This document shows, one piece after another, positions 61,185 to 64,000 of a stretch of 64,000 nucleotides of DNA; position 1 is the stretch's first letter; every line of letters begins with the position of its first letter. The position numbers and the translations under genes are program-made. Origin of the DNA: Hungatella effluvii (GTDB taxonomy: Bacteria; Bacillota; Clostridia; Lachnospirales; Lachnospiraceae); the NCBI RefSeq assembly GCF_003201875.1, contig NZ_QJKD01000011.1, positions 1 to 64,000 on the forward strand, given 5' to 3'. Below the pieces are notes generated by a model that saw only the letters and a program-made list of their open reading frames with translations, did not search any database and was not told the origin of the DNA.

Positions 61185-61909
61185 TAAGACCAGAAAAAAG
61201 CAAACGAAGAATCGTAATCGGAATTGTGGCGGCGGTTATCGTCTTACTGGCGGTAATCTTAATGTCCATCCGGATTACAGAGATTACAGTAACGGGAAAT
61301 AAACAGTATACCGCCGATGAACTGCGCGGTCTGCTGTTTAAGGATAAGTGGGACCGGAATACGATTTACTGCTTTTACAAAGATCATTTTAAGGAACACG
61401 AACAGATTCCGTTTGTAGAAGACTATAAAATCGTATTCCAGAGCCCGACGAGGGTGGAAATCATCGTATACGAGAAGAGCGTGGTCGGATACGTCTCCTA
61501 TATGGGAAGTTATATGTATTTCGACAAGGACGGTATCATCGTGGAGAGCTCCAGCAATAAGCTCCCGGGAATTCCATGGGTAACAGGACTGAAGTTCGGC
61601 CATATCGCCCTGCATCAGCCCCTTCCCGTGGAAAACACCAGGATCTTCGATGAGATCCTGAATCTGACGCAGCTGCTGTCGACGCATGAGATTACGGTGG
61701 ACAGGATCCAGTACGATACTCACGGCAACGCCAGTTTAATCCTGGGGGACATCACCGTCTATCTCGGAAGCAACGACCAGATGAGCGGCAAGATTTCCGA
61801 GCTGAAGGATCAGCTTCCCGTGCTGACCGGCCTTTCTGGGACGCTGTATCTCGATACATATGACGAGGCTGAGACGGCCACATCGTACCGGTTTGTAAAA
61901 AATAAATAA
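61181..61909 (+). CDS. ftsQ: FtsQ/DivIB-type division protein
   Basis: 242 residues: short basic cytosolic tail, one membrane helix (about 11-30), a POTRA domain (ITEITVTGNKQYTADELRGLL) and a beta domain. Scaffolds the divisome with FtsL. ATG overlaps the murA stop (ATGATAA). Confidence 0.88.
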   Translation: MIRPEKSKRRIVIGIVAAVIVLLAVILMSIRITEITVTGNKQYTADELRGLLFKDKWDRNTIYCFYKDHFKEHEQIPFVEDYKIVFQSPTRVEIIVYEKSVVGYVSYMGSYMYFDKDGIIVESSSNKLPGIPWVTGLKFGHIALHQPLPVENTRIFDEILNLTQLLSTHEITVDRIQYDTHGNASLILGDITVYLGSNDQMSGKISELKDQLPVLTGLSGTLYLDTYDEAETATSYRFVKNK

Positions 61910-61948
61910 AATTTCCATTCAGAACTTATAATTTTGTTGAAAAAGTGG

Positions 61949-61977
61949 TTGATATTTTCGGTAAAATCAAATATTAT
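61949..61977 (+). promoter_or_regulatory. SigA-type promoter for ftsZ
   Basis: TTGATA (61949-61954), 17-bp spacer, TATTAT (61972-61977); allows ftsZ transcription apart from the cluster. Confidence 0.7.
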
Positions 61978-62028
61978 ATTAGATAGGTCTATAGAGTAAG
62001 CTGTTTATGGTTAAAGGAGGATATAATC

Positions 62029-63318
62029 TTGTTAGAGATTAAGATAAATGAGGCGGATAATGCTGCAAGAATTCTGGTAATCGGTGTGGGCGGTGCCGGA
62101 AACAATGCGGTAAACCGTATGATTGATGAGAGTATCGCCGGTGTAGAATTCATCGGAATTAATACAGACAAGCAGGCACTTCAGTTTTGCAAGGCCCCTA
62201 CGGCTATGCAGATCGGAGAGAAACTGACAAAGGGACTCGGAGCAGGCGCAAAGCCTGAGATCGGTGAGAAGGCTGCCGAGGAGAGTTCTGAGGAACTGGC
62301 TCAGGCCATGAAGGGCGCGGACATGGTGTTCGTTACCTGTGGTATGGGCGGCGGAACAGGAACCGGTGCGGCTCCCGTTGTTGCCAAGATTGCAAAAGAT
62401 ATGGGGATTCTGACAGTCGGTGTTGTCACAAAGCCGTTCCGCTTTGAGGCGAAGACACGTATGTCGAATGCGATCGCAGGTATCGAGCGCTTAAAAGAGA
62501 GCGTTGATACCTTAATTGTGATTCCTAACGACCGTCTGCTTGAGATTGTGGACAGGCGTACCACCATGCCGGATGCGTTAAAGAAGGCGGATGAAGTCCT
62601 TCAGCAGGCAGTACAGGGCATTACAGACTTAATCAACGTTCCAGGCCTGATTAACCTGGATTTCGCCGATGTCCAGACCGTCATGACGGACAAAGGCATC
62701 GCACATATCGGTATCGGCAAGGCGAAGGGCGACGAGAAGGCTCTCGATGCCGTGAAGCAGGCCGTATCCAGTCCGCTGCTGGAGACCACCATCGAGGGTG
62801 CCTCCCACGTTATCATCAATATTTCCGGCGATATCAGCCTGATCGAGGCCAACGAAGCGGCCAGCTACGTTCAGGAGATGGCAGGAGACGAAGCCAACAT
62901 CATCTTCGGTGCCATGTATGACGAGACGGCTCAGGATGAAGCCAGCATTACCGTTATTGCTACCGGCCTCGATATGGGGAATGAGACTCCTGTCGGCAAG
63001 GTCATGACAAGCTTCGGCGGCAGCGCAACCGGCTATACGAGACCGCAGAAACCGGCGGCACAGCCGGCGCAGAACCAGAATCCTAACCCAAATCAGGAAG
63101 CTGCGGCAACCGCACCTGCTTACAATCCGAATTATAACCCGAACTACGGCAATCCAAACTATGGAAACCAGGGATACAATCCAAACTACAACAAGCCAAA
63201 TTATGGCGGACAGGCCGGTGCACCAGGTGCTTCCCAGGGTGCCGGACAGCCTTACAGACCAACCGTAAACAGAGAAGTTCAGATCAATATTCCGGATTTC
63301 TTAAAGAACAAGAGATAA
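62029..63318 (+). CDS. ftsZ: Cell division GTPase FtsZ
   Basis: 429 residues. Tubulin signature GMGGGTGTGAAPVV (near residue 104), VIGVGGAGNNAVNRM and the T7 loop region NLDFADVQTVM. After about residue 335 comes a linker of Asn/Pro/Tyr/Gly repeats (NPNYG-type, residues about 365-395), then the conserved C-terminal peptide INIPDFLKNKR that binds FtsA/SepF-type partners. TTG start after AAAGGAGG. Confidence 0.96.
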   Translation: MLEIKINEADNAARILVIGVGGAGNNAVNRMIDESIAGVEFIGINTDKQALQFCKAPTAMQIGEKLTKGLGAGAKPEIGEKAAEESSEELAQAMKGADMVFVTCGMGGGTGTGAAPVVAKIAKDMGILTVGVVTKPFRFEAKTRMSNAIAGIERLKESVDTLIVIPNDRLLEIVDRRTTMPDALKKADEVLQQAVQGITDLINVPGLINLDFADVQTVMTDKGIAHIGIGKAKGDEKALDAVKQAVSSPLLETTIEGASHVIINISGDISLIEANEAASYVQEMAGDEANIIFGAMYDETAQDEASITVIATGLDMGNETPVGKVMTSFGGSATGYTRPQKPAAQPAQNQNPNPNQEAAATAPAYNPNYNPNYGNPNYGNQGYNPNYNKPNYGGQAGAPGASQGAGQPYRPTVNREVQINIPDFLKNKR

Positions 63319-63361
63319 GATGCTGTGCTGCGCCGCGTGGTAACACAGTATTGAATAATGG

Positions 63362-63418
63362 GGGGTGCTGCAGATAGCCTTAGCAAAGCGCTAGGACTAC
63401 CTGCAGCACCCCTTGTTT
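63362..63418 (+). terminator. Intrinsic terminator after ftsZ
   Basis: Perfect 12-bp stem GGGGTGCTGCAG (63362-63373) with CTGCAGCACCCC (63401-63412), TTGTTTTA tail. Confidence 0.8.
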
Positions 63419-63437
63419 TAAACGGAGGAGATACTTT

Positions 63438-63776
63438 ATGTCGGAAGAAAAGAAAAACCAGGGTGAAGACTGGGAGATGTCGGAAGAGTATTATAAGAGC
63501 GGGGAAGGGGAGAAAAAGCTGTCCCTGGAAGATTTTATTACAGAAGAGGATTTACAGACGGATGGGCTGAAGCTTCAGTCCAATCACGACGAGCTCTTAA
63601 AGAAGACTGCGGAGGACGTACACCGTGTGATGGAGCTGACTATGCAGGGAAACAACATCGAGAAGATTTCGGAAATGACAGGGCTGGATAGCCAGTATGT
63701 ATACAATATCCTGGTCTGCGCACAGGGCTTCCGCGAGGACGATGAGATCGCGGTGGCTCATCTCGTGCTTGGATAA
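63438..63776 (+). CDS. Small acidic protein with a C-terminal HTH-like segment
   Basis: 112 residues. The first ~60 are acidic and polar (EEKKNQGEDWEMSEEYY); the last ~50 contain MELTMQGNNIEKISEMTGLD followed by SQYVYNILVCAQGF, which reads like a helix-turn-helix. I do not recognise a named family. GGAGG precedes the ATG. It may be cotranscribed with the partial gene 48 bp downstream. Confidence 0.75.
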   Translation: MSEEKKNQGEDWEMSEEYYKSGEGEKKLSLEDFITEEDLQTDGLKLQSNHDELLKKTAEDVHRVMELTMQGNNIEKISEMTGLDSQYVYNILVCAQGFREDDEIAVAHLVLG

Positions 63777-63823
63777 GGAGCTGTGAGCTTTATAATACAA
63801 AGGAGAAAGAGGGGGAAAATGCG

Positions 63824-64000
63824 ATGAAGAAGAAGATGTGCCCGGTCTGTGACCTTCCTGTGAACGCGGGGAATTACTGTCCGCGCTGCAGAAGGGTGAT
63901 CAGAAATCCCTATACGCAGAACGTGGATTACTATCTCAATGAGAGACATCCGGAGCATGAGACGGAGTGTGGCTTCCATAATCCATATCTGGAGGCGGAT
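63824..64000 (+). CDS. Zinc-ribbon protein, cut by the window end
   Basis: First 59 residues of an ORF that runs off the end. MKKKMCPVCD and NYCPRCRR form a CxxC...CxxC zinc ribbon; a third Cys region (ETECGFHNP) follows. Function unknown. AGAGGGGG precedes the ATG. Confidence 0.7.
   Translation, partial: MKKKMCPVCDLPVNAGNYCPRCRRVIRNPYTQNVDYYLNERHPEHETECGFHNPYLEAD

Noticed and set aside
1..64000. tRNA, rRNA, tmRNA, RNase P or 6S RNA genes
   Set aside because: No characteristic conserved segments were found in any intergenic region.

Overview
The window looks like the chromosome of a spore-forming, anaerobic, moderate-GC member of the Firmicutes, most likely a Lachnospiraceae (Clostridium cluster XIVa) species. 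This is inferred from the protein sequences, from strong AGGAGG-type ribosome sites, from textbook SigA promoters (TTGACA-N17-TATAAT type), from a Spo0E-like peptide and a SpoVD-like penicillin-binding protein, and from the typical clostridial neighbours (MraZ-led division cluster, DUF1540, LacI/GH65 operon without its own ABC ATPase). No rRNA, tRNA, prophage, intact insertion sequence or CRISPR array is visible.

Layout. 1-4.7 kb: a class A penicillin-binding protein, a long intergenic region with a perfect 32-bp palindrome, an Rpn/PD-(D/E)XK-like protein, and then a ~390-nt structured leader with its own promoter and terminator ahead of mgtE. 4.7-6.6 kb: MgtE and a GNAT acetyltransferase. 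6.9-13.3 kb: one tightly packed operon that joins molybdenum-cofactor proteins (a degenerate MocA/ModE fusion, XdhC, a THEP1-like NTPase) to a FecCD-type ABC importer, a DUF364 protein and a lipoprotein binding protein, probably a molybdate/tungstate (or metal-chelate) uptake and delivery system. 13.3-27.6 kb: housekeeping genes (DUF1540 peptide, MATE pump, NAD synthetase, rRNA methyltransferase, NfeD/SPFH pair, patatin, ArgF, BirA, MutY, lipid kinase, RpoD, QueH).

27.6-38.2 kb: an AT-richer sugar operon: LacI regulator with palindromic operators, GH65 disaccharide phosphorylase, beta-phosphoglucomutase, ABC binding protein and two permeases, a Cys-type sulfatase and a GH13 alpha-glucosidase. 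Two of its genes have a hairpin placed exactly between the ribosome site and the likely start codon. 38.2-45.5 kb: HPr, a P-loop kinase, and glutamate synthase gltB-gltD behind a promoter and an attenuator-like hairpin. 45.9-48.8 kb (minus strand): a DUF1905-nitroreductase fusion, a Vat-like acetyltransferase and YchF. 49.0-63.3 kb: lgt, a Spo0E-like peptide, then the division and cell-wall cluster mraZ-rsmH-ftsL-pbp-spoVD-like-mraY-murD-ftsW-murA-ftsQ-ftsZ (no murG, murC, murB or ftsA here). The window ends in a small HTH-like protein and the start of a zinc-ribbon protein.

The least explained material is intergenic. Four loci (about 6.7, 13.4, 21.0 and 45.7 kb) carry large fold-back sequences with arms of up to ~170 bp, partly related to each other; and the mgtE leader has competing long-range pairings and an IS605-end-like/CRISPR-repeat-like section that match no riboswitch I recognise. 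All assignments come from reading the sequence and protein motifs; no database search was run.
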